A DNA stretch of 64,000 nt from Lasioglossum baleicum (lineage: Eukaryota; Arthropoda; Insecta; Hymenoptera; Halictidae), in the NCBI RefSeq assembly GCF_051020765.1, contig NW_027469201.1:186001-250000 (forward strand). The letters are read 5' to 3'. Positions 35,267 to 47,459 of the stretch are shown piece after piece. A program made the translations under genes and the position numbers. The stretch's first letter is position 1. The number at the start of each line of letters is the position of its first letter. The notes under the pieces are model-generated. The model was not told where the DNA came from, ran no database searches, and saw only the letters and a program-made list of their open reading frames with translations.

Positions 35267-37831
35267 AGTAAAAACACGTGCGAGAGGATGCATCCCGCAG
35301 GCTAGTCGAGCAAAAACACGTGCGAGAGGATGCATCCTGCAGGCTAGTCGAGTAAAAACACGTGCGAGAGGATGCATCCCGCAGGCTAGTCGAATAAAAA
35401 CACGTGCGAGAGGATGCATCCCGCAGGCTAGTCGCGTAAAAACACGTGCGAGAGGATGCATCCCGCAGGCTAGTCGAGTAAAAACACGTGCGAGAGGATG
35501 CATCCCGCAGGCTAGTCGAGTAAAAACACGTGCGAGAGGATGCATCCTGCAGGCTAGTCGAGTAAAACACGTGCGTGAGGATGCATCCCGCAGGCTAGTC
35601 GAATAAAAACACGTGCGAGAGGGTGCTTCCCGCAGGCTAGTCGAGTAAAAACACGTGCGAGAGGATGCATCCCGCAGGCTAGTCGAGTAAAAACACGTGC
35701 GAGAGGATGCATCCCGCAGGCTAGTCCAGTAAAAACACGTGCGAGAGGATGCATCCCGCAGGCTAGTCGAGTAAAAACACGTGCGAGAGGATGCATCCCG
35801 CAGGCTAGTCCATTAAAAACACGTGCGAGAGGATGCATCCCGCAGGCTAGTCGAGTAAAAACACGTGCGAAGTTTTGTGGGATGCGCATGCGCAGGTTTT
35901 GTGGGATGCGCATGCGCAGGTTTTTTGGGATGCGCATGCGCAGGTTTTGATACATCCCGCAGGCTAGTCGAGTAAAAACACGTGCGAGAGGATGCATCCC
36001 GCAGGCTAGTCGAGTAAAAACACGTGCGGGAGGATGCATCCCGCAGGCTAGTCGAGTAAAACACGTGCGTGAGGATGCATCCCGCAGGCTAGTCGAGTAA
36101 AAACACGTGCGAGAGCATGCATCCCGCAGGCTAGTCGAGTAAAAACACGTGCGAGAGGGTGCATCCCGCAGGCTGGTCGAGTAAAAACACGTGCGAGAGG
36201 ATGCATCCCGCAGGCTAGTCCAGTAAAAACACGTGCGAGAGGATGCATCCCGCAGGCTAGTCGAATAAAAACACATGCGAGAGGATGCATCCCGCAGGCT
36301 AGTGGAGTAAAAACACGTGCGAGAGGATACATCCCGCAGGCTAGTCGAGTAAAAACACGTGCGAGAGCATGCATCCCGCAGGCTAGTCGAGTAAAAACAC
36401 GTGCGAGAGGGTGCATCCCGCAGGCTGGTCGAGTAAAAACACGTGCGAGAGGATGCATCCCGCAGGCTAGTCCAGTAAAAACACGTGCGAGAGGATGCAT
36501 CCCGCAGGCTAGTCGAATAAAAACACATGCGAGAGGATGCATCCCGCAGGCTAGTCGCGTAAAAACACGTGCGAGAGGATGCATCCCGCAGGCTAGTCGA
36601 GTAAAAACACGTGCGAGAGGATGCATCCCGCAGGCTAGTCGAGTAAAAACACGTGCGAGAGGATGCATCCTGCAGGCTAGTCGAGTAAAACACGTGCGTG
36701 AGGATGCATTCCGCAGGCTAGTCGAATAAAAACACGTGCGAGAAAATGCATCCCGCAGGCTAGTCGCGTAAAAACACGTGCGAGAGGATGCACCCCGCAG
36801 GCTAGTCGAGTAAAAACACGTGCGAGAGGGTGCTTCCCGCAGGCTAGTCGAGTAAAAACACGTGCGAGAGGATGCATCCCGCAGGCTAGTCCAGTAAAAA
36901 CACGTGCGAGAAAATGCATCCCGCAGGCTAGTCGCGTAAAAACACGTGCGAGAGGATGCACCCCGCAGGCTAGTCGAGTAAAAACACGTGCGAGAGGGTG
37001 CTTCCCGCAGGCTAGTCGAGTAAAAACACGTGCGAGAGGATGCATCCCGCAGGCTAGTCGAGTAAAAACACGTGCGAGAGGATGCATCCCGCAGGCTAGT
37101 CCAGTAAAAACACGTGCGAGAGGATGCATCCCGCAGGCTAGTCGAGTAAAAACACGTGCGAGAGGGTGCATCCCGCAGGCTGGTCGAGTAAAAACACGTG
37201 CGAGAGGATGCATCCCGCAGGCTAGTCCTGTAAAAACACGTGCGAGAGGATGCATCCCGCAGGCTAGTCGAATAAAAACACATGCGAGAGGATGCATCCC
37301 GCAGGCTAGTCGCGTAAAAACACGTGCGAGAGGATGCATCCCGCATGCTAGTCGAGTAAAAACACGTGCGAGATGATGCATCCCGCAGGCTAGTCGAGTA
37401 AAAACACGTGCGAGAGGATGCATCCTGCAGGCTAGTCGAGTAAAACACGTGCGTGAGGATGCATTCCGCAGGCTAGTCGAATAAAAACACGTGCGAGAAA
37501 ATGCATCCCGCAGGCTAGTCGCGTAAAAACACGTGCGAGAGGATGCACCCCGCAGGCTAGTCGAGTAAAAACACGTGCGAGAGGGTGCTTCCCGCAGGCT
37601 AGTCGAGTAAAAACACGTGCGAGAGGATGCATCCCGCAGGCTAGTCGAGTAAAAACACGTGCGAGAGGATGCATCCCGCAGGCTAGTCCAGTAAAAACAC
37701 GTGCGAGAGGATGCATCCCGCAGGCTAGTCGAGTAAAAACACGTGCGAGAGGATGCATCCCGCAGGCTAGTCCAGTAAAAACACGTGCGAGAGGATGCAT
37801 CCCGCAGGCTAGTCTAGTAAAAACACGTGCG
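35267..37831 (+). repeat. 42-mer array with one broken cassette
   Basis: Mostly 41-mer-punctuated arrays (35,562, 36,056, 36,685, 37,440) of the 27.9-31.7 kb kind. The block GAGCATGC, GGGTGC, GCTGGTCG, plain, GTCCAG, CGAATA/ACATGCG is present twice in tandem at 36,090-36,540. The only cassette (35,870) ends abnormally and is described separately. Confidence 0.85.
35870..35949 (+). repeat. 24-mer cassette 43, broken end
   Basis: Starts AAGTTTTG, holds G, G and T units, then an eight-base remnant AGGTTTTG joined straight to ATACATCCCGCAG of a 42-mer. The terminal 21-mer and the right arm are missing. It is the only cassette that does not exit through GCATGGCTA. Confidence 0.95.
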
Positions 37832-37924
37832 AGGTTTTGTGGGATGCGCATGCGCAGGTTTTGTGGGATGCGCATGCGCAGGTTTTTTGGGATGCGCATG
37901 CGCAGGTTTTTTGGGATGCGCATG
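37832..37924 (+). repeat. 24-mer cassette 44 (G,G,T,T)
   Basis: Left monomer begins GTCTAGTAAAA, a mark shared with cassettes 46-49; followed by two GAGCAAA monomers (ACGCG and AATACG). Confidence 0.95.
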
Positions 37925-40900
37925 GCTAGTCGAGCAAAAACGCGTGCGAGAGGATGCATCCCGCAGGCTAGTCGAGCAAAAATACGTGCGAGAGGATGCA
38001 TCCCGCAGGCTAGTCGAGTAAAAACACGTGCGGGAGGATGCATCCCGCAGGCTAGTCGAGTAAAACACGTGCGTGAGGATGCATCCCGCAGGCTAGTCGA
38101 GTAAAAACACGTGCGAGAGGATGCATCCCGCAGGCTAGTGGAGTAAAAACACGTGCGAGAGGATACATCCCGCAGGCTAGTCGAGTAAAAACACGTGCCA
38201 GAGCATGCATCCCGCAGGCTAGTCGAGTAAAAACACGTGCGAGAGGGTGCATCCCGCAGGCTGGTCGAGTAAAAACACGTGCGAGAGGATGCATCCCGCA
38301 GGCTAGTCCAGTAAAAACACGTGCGAGAGGATGCATCCCGCAGGCTAGTCGAGTAAAAACACGTGCGGGAGGATGCATCCCGCAGGCTAGTCCAGTAAAA
38401 ACACGTGCGAGAGGATGCATCCCGCAGACTAGTCGAGTAAAAACACGTGCGGGGGGATGCATCCCGCAGGCTAGTCGAGCAAAAACACGTGCGAGAGGAT
38501 GCATCCCGCAGGCTAGTCGAGCAAAAACACGTGCGAGAGGATACATCCCGCAGGCTAGTCGAGTAAAAACACGTGCGAGAGGATGCATCCCGCAGGCTAG
38601 TCGAGTAAAAACACGTGCGGAGGATGCATCCCGCAGGCTAGTCGAGTAAAAACACGTGCGAGAGGATGCATCCTGCAGGCTAGTCGAGTAAAACACGTGC
38701 GAGAGGATGCATCCCGCAGGCTAGTCGAGTAAAAACACGTGCGAGAGGATGCTTCCCGCAGGCTAGTCGAGTAAAAACACGTGCGAGAGGATGCTTCCCG
38801 CAGGCTAGTCGAGTAAAAACACGTGCGAGAGGATGCATCCCGCAGGCTAGTCGAGTAAAAACACGTGCGAGAGGATGCATCCCGCAGGCTAGTCGAGTAA
38901 AAACACGTGCGAGAGGATGCATCCCGCAGGCTAGTCCAGTAAAAACACGTGCGAGAGGATGCATCCCGCAGGCTAGTCGAGTAAAAACACGTGCGAGAGG
39001 ATGCATCCCGCAGGCTAGTCGAGCAAAAACACGTGCGAGAGGATGCATCCCGCAGGCTAGTGGAGTAAAAACACGTGCGAGAGGATACATCCCGCAGGCT
39101 AGTCGAGTAAAAACACGTGCGACGGCATGCATCCCGCAGGCTAGTCGAGTAAAAACACGTGCGAGAGGATGCATCCCGCAGGTTAGTCGAGTAAAAACAC
39201 GTGCGAGAGGATGCTTCCCGCAGGCTAGTTGAGTAAAAACACGTACGAGAGGATGCTTCCCGCAGGCTAGTCGAGTAAAAACACGTGCGAGAGGATGCAT
39301 CCCGCAGGCTAGTCGAGTAAAAACACGTGCGAGTGGATGCATCCCGCAGGCTAGTCGAGTAAAAACACGTGCGAGAGGATGCATCCCGCAGGCTAGTCCA
39401 GTAAAAACACGTGCGAGAGGTTGCATCCCGCAGGCTAGTCGAGTAAAAACACGTGCGAGAGGATGCATCCCGCAGGCTAGTCGAGCAAAAACACGTGCGA
39501 GAGGATGCATCCCGCAGGCTAGTCGAGCAAAAACACGTGCGAGAGGATGCATCCCGCAGGCCAGTCGAGTAAAAACACGTGCGAGAGGATGCATCCCGCT
39601 GGCTAGTCGAGTAAAAACACGTGCGAGAGGATGCATCCCGCAGGCTAGTGGAGTAAAAACACGTGCGAGAGGATACATCCCGCAGGCTAGTCGAGTAAAA
39701 ACACGTGCGAGAGCATGCATCCCGCAGGCTAGTCGAGTAAAAACACGTGCGAGAGCATGCATCCCGCAGGCTAGTCGAGTAAAAACACGTGCGAGAGGGT
39801 GCATCCCGCAGGCTAGTCGAGTAAAAACACGTGCGAGAGGATGCATCCCGCAGGCTAGTCGAGTAAAAACACGTGCGAGAGGATGCATCCCGCAGGCTAG
39901 TCGAGCAAAAACACGTGCGAGAGGATGCATCCCGCAGGCTAGTCGAGCAAAAACACGTGCGAGAGGATGCACCCCGCAGGCTAGTCGAGCAAAAACACGT
40001 GCGAGAGGATGCATCCCGCAGGCTAGTCGAGTAAAAACACGTGCGGAAGGATGCATCCCGCAGGCTAGTCGAGTAAAAACACGTGCGAGAGGATGCATCC
40101 TGCAGGCTAGTCGAGTAAAACACGTGCGTGAGGATGCATCCCGCAGGCTAGTCGAATAAAAACACGTGCGAGAGGATGCATCCCGCAGGCTAGTCGCGTA
40201 AAAACACGTGCGAGAGGATGCATCCCGCAGGCTAGTCGAGTAAAAACACGAGCGAGAGGGTGCATCCCGCAGGCTAGTCGAGTACAAACACGTGCGAGAG
40301 GATGCATCCTGCAGGCTAGTCGAATGAAAACACATGCGAGAGGATGCATCCCGCAGGCTAGTCGCGTAAAAACACGTGCGAGAGGATGCATCCCGCAGGC
40401 TAGTCGAGTAAAAACACGTGCGGGAGGATGCATCCCGCAGGCTAGTCGAGTAAAAACACGTGCGAGAGGATGCATCCTGCAGGCTAGTCGAGTAAAACAC
40501 GTGCGTGAGGATGCATCCCGCAGGCTAGTCGAATAAAAACACGTGCGAGAGGATGCATCCCGCAGGCTAGTCGCGTAAAAACACGTGCGAGATGATGCAT
40601 CCCGCAGGCTAGTCGAGTAAAAACACGTGCGAGATGGTGCATCCCGCAGGCTAGTCGAGTAAAAACACGTGCGAGAGGATGCATCCCGCAGGCTAGTCCA
40701 GTAAAAACACGTGCGAGAGGATGCATCCCGCCGGCTAGTCGAGTAAAAACACGTGCGAGAGGATGCATCCCGCAGGCTAGTCGAGTAAAAACACGTGCGG
40801 AGGATGCATCCCCCAGGCTAGTCGCGTAAAAACACGTGCGAGAGGATGCATCCCGCAGGCTAGTCGAGTAAAAACACGTGCGAGAGGATGCATCCCGCAG

Positions 40901-41301
40901 GCTAGTCGAGTAAAAACACGTGCGAGAGGATGCATCCTGCAGGCTAGTCGAGTAAAACACGTGCGTGAGGATGCATCCCGCAGGCTAGTCGAATAAAAAC
41001 ACGTGCGAGAGGATGCATCCCGCAGGCTAGTCGAGTAAAAACACGTGCGAGAGGGTGCTTCCCGCAGGCTAGTCGAGTAAAAACACGTGCGAGAGGATGC
41101 ATCCCGCAGGCTAGTCGAGTAAAAACACGTGCGAGAGGATGCATCCCGCAGGCTAGTCCAGTAAAAACACGTGCGAGAGGATGCATCCCGCAGGCTAGTC
41201 GAGTAAAAACACGTGCGAGAGGATGCATCCCGCAGGCTAGTCCATTAAAAACACGTGCGAGAGGATGCATCCCGCAGGCTAGTCGAGTAAAAACACGTGC
41301 G
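37832..41301 (+). repeat. 42-mer array containing the master block shared with 53.9 and 56.1 kb
   Basis: After a cassette at 37,832, 3.4 kb carries no further cassette. The part 38,597-40,500 is found again 15,295 bp downstream and a third time starting at 56,071. Its marks are CGACGGCATGC (39,119), GCAGGTTAG, TTGAG with ACGTACGAG, CGAGTGGATGC, AGAGGTTGC, CAGGCCAG, CCGCTGGC and the final GTGCGGAAGG monomer. 41-mers lie at 38,060, 38,688, 40,115, 40,492 and 40,952; one further 41-mer at about 38,618 lost a different base (GTGCGGAGG). Confidence 0.85.
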
Positions 41302-41346
41302 AGGTTTTGTGGGATGCGCATGCGCAGGTTTTGTGGGATGCGCATG
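41302..41346 (+). repeat. 24-mer cassette 45 (G, G-type terminal)
   Basis: One 24-mer and a 21-mer of G type. All other normal terminal units are T type, so this looks like loss of the two T units of a G,G,T,T cassette. Confidence 0.95.
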
Positions 41347-43215
41347 GCTAGTCGAGCAAAAACGCGTGCGAGAGGATGCATCCCGCAGGCTAGTCGAGCA
41401 AAAATACGTGCGAGAGGATGCATCCCGCAGGCTAGTCGAGTAAAAACACGTGCGAGAGGATACATCCCGCAGGCTAGTCGAGTAAAAACACGTGCGAGAG
41501 GATGCATCCCGCAGGCTAGTCGAGTAAAAACACGTGCGGGAGGATGCATCCCGCAGGCTAGTCGAGTAAAACACGTGCGTGAGGATGCATCCCGCAGGCT
41601 AGTCGAGTAAAAACACGTGCGAGAGGATGCATCCCGCAGGCTAGTGGAGTAATAACACGTGCGAGAGGATACATCCCGCAGGCTAGTCGAGTAAAAACAC
41701 GTGCGAGAGCATGCATCCCGCAGGCTAGTCGAGTAAAAACACGTGCGAGAGGGTGCATCCCGCAGGCTGGTCGAGTAAAAACACGTGCGAGAGGATGCAT
41801 CCCGCAGGCTAGTCCAGTAAAAACACGTGCGAGAGGATGCATCCCGCAGGCTAGTCGAATAAAAACACATGCGAGAGGATGCATCCCGCAGGCTAGTCGC
41901 GTAAAAACACGTGCGAGAGGATGCATCCCGCAGGCTAGTCGAGTAAAAACACGTGCGAGAGGATGCATCCCGCAGGCTAGTCGAGTAAAAACACGTGCGA
42001 GAGGATGCATCCTGCAGGCTAGTCGAGTAAAACACGTGCGTGAGGATGCATTCCGCAGGCTAGTCGAATAAAAACACGTGCGAGAAAATGCATCCCGCAG
42101 GCTAGTCGCGTAAAAACACGTGCGAGAGGATGCACCCCGCAGGCTAGTCGAGTAAAAACACGTGCGAGAGGGTGCTTCCCGCAGGCTAGTCGAGTAAAAA
42201 CACGTGCGAGAGGATGCATCCCGCAGGCTAGTCGAGTAAAAACACGTGCGAGAGGATGCATCCCGCAGGCTAGTCCAGTAAAAACACGTGCGAGAAAATG
42301 CATCCCGCAGGCTAGTCGCGTAAAAACACGTGCGAGAGGATGCACCCCGCAGGCTAGTCGAGTAAAAACACGTGCGAGAGGGTGCTTCCCGCAGGCTAGT
42401 CGAGTAAAAACACGTGCGAGAGGATGCATCCCGCAGGCTAGTCGAGTAAAAACACGTGCGAGAGGATGCATCCCGCAGGCTAGTCCAGTAAAAACACGTG
42501 CGAGAGGATGCATCCCGCAGGCTAGTCGAGTAAAAACACGTGCGAGAGGGTGCATCCCGCAGGCTGGTCGAGTAAAAACACGTGCGAGAGGATGCATCCC
42601 GCAGGCTAGTCCAGTAAAAACACGTGCGAGAGGATGCATCCCGCAGGCTAGTCGAATAAAAACACATGCGAGAGGATGCATCCCGCAGGCTAGTCGCGTA
42701 AAAACACGTGCGAGAGGATGCATCCCGCATGCTAGTCGAGTAAAAACACGTGCGAGATGATGCATCCCGCAGGCTAGTCGAGTAAAAACACGTGCGAGAG
42801 TATGCATCCTGCAGGCTAGTCGAGTAAAACACGTGCGTGAGGATGCATTCCGCAGGCTAGTCGAATAAAAACACGTGCGAGAAAATGCATCCCGCAGGCT
42901 AGTCGCGTAAAAACACGTGCGAGAGGATGCACCCCGCAGGCTAGTCGAGTAAAAACACGTGCGAGAGGGTGCTTCCCGCAGGCTAGTCGAGTAAAAACAC
43001 GTGCGAGAGGATGCATCCCGCAGGCTAGTCGAGTAAAAACACGTGCGAGAGGATGCATCCCGCAGGCTAGTCCAGTAAAAACACGTGCGAGAGCATGCAT
43101 CCCGCAGGCTAGTCGAGTAAAAACACGTGCGAGAGGATGCATCCCGCAGGCTAGTCCAGTAAAAACACGTGCGAGAGGATGCATCCCGCAGGCTAGTCTA
43201 GTAAAAACACGTGCG
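41302..43215 (+). repeat. 41-mer-punctuated segment opened by a short cassette
   Basis: The order after the cassette at 41,302 is GAGCAAA/ACGCG, GAGCAAA/AATACG, GATAC, plain, GCGGGAGG, 41-mer (41,566), the same order as after 27,871 and 63,354. 41-mers at 42,027 and 42,824 delimit a 797-bp unit (19 monomers minus one base). A private AATAACACG lies near 41,652. No gene is present. Confidence 0.85.
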
Positions 43216-43308
43216 AGGTTTTGTGGGATGCGCATGCGCAGGTTTTGTGGGATGCGCATGCGCAGGTTTTTTGGGATGCGCATGCGCAGGTTTTTTGGGA
43301 TGCGCATG
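43216..43308 (+). repeat. 24-mer cassette 46 (G,G,T,T)
   Basis: GTCTAG left monomer; same right flank as cassette 44. Confidence 0.95.
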
Positions 43309-45319
43309 GCTAGTCGAGCAAAAACGCGTGCGAGAGGATGCATCCCGCAGGCTAGTCGAGCAAAAATACGTGCGAGAGGATGCATCCCGCAGGCTAGTCG
43401 AGTAAAAACACGTGCGGGAGGATGCATCCCGCAGGCTAGTCGAGTAAAACACGTGCGTGAGGATGCATCCCGCAGGCTAGTCGAGTAAAAACACGTGCGA
43501 GAGGATGCATCCCGCAGGCTAGTGGAGTAAAAACACGTGCGAGAGGATACATCCCGCAGGCTAGTCGAGTAAAAACACGTGCGAGAGCATGCATCCCGCA
43601 GGCTAGTCGAGTAAAAACACGTGCGAGAGGGTGCATCCCGCAGGCTAGTCCAGTAAAAACACGTGCGAGAGGATGCATCCCGCAGGCTAGTCGAGTAAAA
43701 ACACGTGCGAGAGGGTGCATCCCGCAGGCTGGTCGAGTAAAAACACGTGCGAGAGGATGCATCCCGCAGGCTAGTCCAGTAAAAACACGTGCGAGAGGAT
43801 GCATCCCGCAGGCTAGTCCAGTAAAAACACATGCGAGAGGATGCATCCCGCAGGCTAGTCGCGTAAAAACACGTGCGAGAGGATGCATCCCGCATGCTAG
43901 TCGAGTAAAAACACGTGCGAGATGATGCATCCCGCAGGCTAGTCGAGTAAAAACACGTGCGAGAGTATGCATCCTGCAGGCTAGTCGAGTAAAACACGTG
44001 CGTGAGGATGCATTCCGCAGGCTAGTCGAATAAAAACACGTGCGAGAAAATGCATCCCGCAGGCTAGTCGCGTAAAAACACGTGCGAGAGGATGCACCCC
44101 GCAGGCTAGTCGAGTAAAAACACGTGCGAGAGGGTGCTTCCCGCAGGCTAGTCGAGTAAAAACACGTGCGCGAGGATGCATCCCGCAGGCTAGTCGAGTA
44201 AAAACACGTGCGAGAGGATGCATCCCGCAGGCTAGTCCAGTAAAAACACGTGCGAGAGGATGCATCCCGCAGGCTAGTCGAGTAAAAACACGTGCGCGAG
44301 GATGCATCCCGCAGGCTAGTCGAGTAAAAACACGTGCGGAGGATGCATCCCGCAGGCTAGTCGAGTAAAAACACGTGCGAGAGGATGCATCCTGCAGGCT
44401 AGTCGAGTAAAACACGTGCGAGAGGATGCATCCCGCAGGCTAGTCGAGTAAAAACACGTGCGAGAGGATGCTTCCCGCAGGCTAGTCGAGTAAAAACACG
44501 TGCGAGAGGATGCTTCCCGCAGGCTAGTCGAGTAAAAACACGTGCGAGAGGATGCATCCCGCAGGCTAGTCGCGTAAAAACACGTGCGAGAGGATGCACC
44601 CCGCAGGCTAGTCGAGTAAAAACACGTGCGAGAGGGTGCTTCCCGCAGGCTAGTCGAGTAAAAACACGTGCGAGAGGATGCATCCCGCAGGCTAGTCGAG
44701 TAAAAACACGTGCGAGAGGATGCACCCCGCAGGCTAGTCGAGTAAAAACACGTGCGAGAGGGTGCTTCCCGCAGGCTAGTCGAGTAAAAACACGTGCGAG
44801 AGGATGCATCCCGCAGGCTAGTCGAGTAAAACACGTGCGAGAGGATGCATCCCGCAGGCTAGTCGAGTAAAAACACGTGCGAGAGGATGCTTCCCGCAGG
44901 CTAGTCGAGTAAAAACACGTGCGAGAGGATGCTTCCCGCAGGCTAGTCGAGTAAAAACACGTGCGAGAGGATGCATCCCGCAGGCTAGTCGCGTAAAAGC
45001 ACGTGCGAGAGGATGCACCCCGCAGGCTAGTCGAGTAAAAACACGTGCGAGAGGGTGCTTCCCGCAGGCTAGTCGAGTAAAAACACGTGCGAGAGGATGC
45101 ATCCCGCAGGCTAGTCGAGTAAAAACACGTGCGAGAGGATGCATCCCGCAGGCTAGTCCAGTAAAAACACGTGCGAGAAAATGCATCCCGCAGGCTAGTC
45201 GCGTAAAAACACGTGCGAGAGGATGCACCCCGCAGGCTAGTCGAGTAAAAACACGTGCGAGAGGGTGCTTCCCGCAGGCTAGTCGAGTAAAAACACGTGC
45301 GAGAGGATGCATCCCGCAG

Positions 45320-47190
45320 GCTAGTCGAGTAAAAACACGTGCGAGAGGGTGCATCCCGCAGGCTGGTCGAGTAAAAACACGTGCGAGAGGATGCATCCCG
45401 CAGGCTAGTCCAGTAAAAACACGTGCGAGAGGATGCATCCCGCAGGCTAGTCGAATAAAAACACATGCGAGAGGATGCATCCCGCAGGCTAGTCGCGTAA
45501 AAACACGTGCGAGAGGATGCATCCCGCATGCTAGTCGAGTAAAAACACGTGCGAGATGATGCATCCCGCAGGCTAGTCGAGTAAAAACACGTGCGAGAGT
45601 ATGCATCCTGCAGGCTAGTCGAGTAAAACACGTGCGTGAGGATGCATTCCGCAGGCTAGTCGAATAAAAACACGTGCGAGAAAATGCATCCCGCAGGCTA
45701 GTCGCGTAAAAACACGTGCGAGAGGATGCACCCCGCAGGCTAGTCGAGTAAAAACACGTGCGAGAGGGTGCTTCCCGCAGGCTAGTCGAGTAAAAACACG
45801 TGCGAGAGGGTGCTTCCCGCAGGCTAGTCGAGTAAAAACACGTGCTAGAGGATGCATCCCGCAGGCTAGTCGAGTAAAAACACGTGCGAGAGGATGCATC
45901 CCGCAGGCTAGTCCAGTAAAAACACGTGCGAGAAAATGCATCCCGCAGGCTAGTCGCGTAAAAACACGTGCGAGAGGATGCACCCCGCAGGCTAGTCGAG
46001 TAAAAACACGTGCGAGAGGGTGCTTCCCGCAGGCTAGTCGAGTAAAAACACGTGCGAGAGGATGCATCCCGCAGGCTAGTCGAGTAAAAACACGTGCGAG
46101 AGGATGCATCCCGCAGGCTAGTCCAGTAAAAACACGTGCGAGAGGATGCATCCCGCAGGCTAGTCGAGTAAAAACACGTGCGAGAGGGTGCATCCCGCAG
46201 GCTGGTCGAGTAAAAACACGTGCGAGAGGATGCATCCCGCAGGCTAGTCCAGTAAAAACACGTGCGAGAGGATGCATCCCGCAGGCTAGTCGAATAAAAA
46301 CACATGCGAGAGGATGCATCCCGCAGGCTAGTCGCGTAAAAACACGTGCGAGAGGATGCATCCCGCATGCTAGTCGAGTAAAAACACGTGCGAGATGATG
46401 CATCCCGCAGGCTAGTCGAGTAAAAACACGTGCGAGAGTATGCATCCTGCAGGCTAGTCGAGTAAAACACGTGCGTGAGGATGCATTCCGCAGGCTAGTC
46501 GAATAAAAACACGTGCGAGAAAATGCATCCCGCAGGCTAGTGGCGTAAAAACACGTGCGAGAGGATGCACCCCGCAGGCTAGTCGAGTAAAAACACGTGC
46601 GAGAGGGTGCTTCCCGCAGGCTAGTCGAGTAAAAACACGTGCGAGAGGATGCATCCCGCAGGCTAGTCGAGTAAAAACACGTGCGAGAGGATGCATCCCG
46701 CAGGCTAGTCCAGTAAAAACACGTGCGAGAGGATGCATCCCGCAGGCTAGTCGAGTAAAAACACGTGCGAGAGGATGCATCCCGCAGGCTAGTCCAGTAA
46801 AAACACGTGCGAGAGGATGCATCCCGCAGGCTAGTCTAGTAAAAACACGTGCGAGGTTTTGTGGGATGCGCATGCGCAGGTTTTGTGGGATGCGCATGCG
46901 CAGGTTTTTTGGGATGCGCATGCGCAGGTTTTTTGGGATGCGCATGGCTAGTCGAGCAAAAACGCGTGCGAGAGGTTGCATCCCGCAGGCTAGTCGAGTA
47001 AAAACACGTGCGAGAGGATGCATCCCGCAGGCTAGTCGAGTAAAAACACGTGCGAGAGGATGCATCCCGCAGGCTAGTCCAGTAAAAACACGTGCGAGAG
47101 GATGCATCCCGCAGGCTAGTCGAGTAAAAACACGTGCGAGAGGATGCATCCCGCAGGCTAGTCGAGCAAAAACACGTGCGAGAGGATGCA
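45320..47190 (+). repeat. Long duplication, copy A (offset 6,356 bp)
   Basis: Matches 51,676-53,546. Shared marks are GCTGGTCG (45,362/51,718), 41-mers (45,623/51,979 and 46,462/52,818), GTGGCG (about 46,540/52,896), cassette (46,854/53,210) and the AGAGGTTGC monomer behind the cassette. Ends are accurate to about one or two monomers. Confidence 0.85.
46854..46946 (+). repeat. 24-mer cassette 47 (G,G,T,T)
   Basis: GTCTAG left monomer; next monomer has AGAGGTTGC. Only 369 bp before cassette 48. Confidence 0.95.
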
Positions 47191-47222
47191 TCCCGCAGGC
47201 TAGTCTAGTAAAAACACGTGCG

Positions 47223-47315
47223 AGGTTTTGTGGGATGCGCATGCGCAGGTTTTGTGGGATGCGCATGCGCAGGTTTTTTGGGATGCGCATGCGCAGGTTT
47301 TTTGGGATGCGCATG
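47223..47315 (+). repeat. 24-mer cassette 48 (G,G,T,T)
   Basis: Copy of cassette 46, offset 4,007 bp. The last cassette before a 5.9-kb gap. Confidence 0.95.
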
Positions 47316-47459
47316 GCTAGTCGAGCAAAAACGCGTGCGAGAGGATGCATCCCGCAGGCTAGTCGAGCAAAAATACGTGCGAGAGGATGCATCCCGCAGG
47401 CTAGTCGAGTAAAAACACGTGCGGGAGGATGCATCCCGCAGGCTAGTCGAGTAAAACAC

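Larger units (their letters stand above)
43216..47222 (+). repeat. Segment whose start recurs 4,007 bp downstream
   Basis: The first kilobase (43,216 to about 44,290) is repeated from 47,223: same cassette, same 41-mers (43,444/47,451 and 43,989/47,996), same monomer variants. Beyond that the downstream copy holds five extra monomers (offset 4,217 bp). The middle has 41-mers at 44,407, 44,826, 45,623 and 46,462, 419, 797 and 839 bp apart. Confidence 0.8.
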
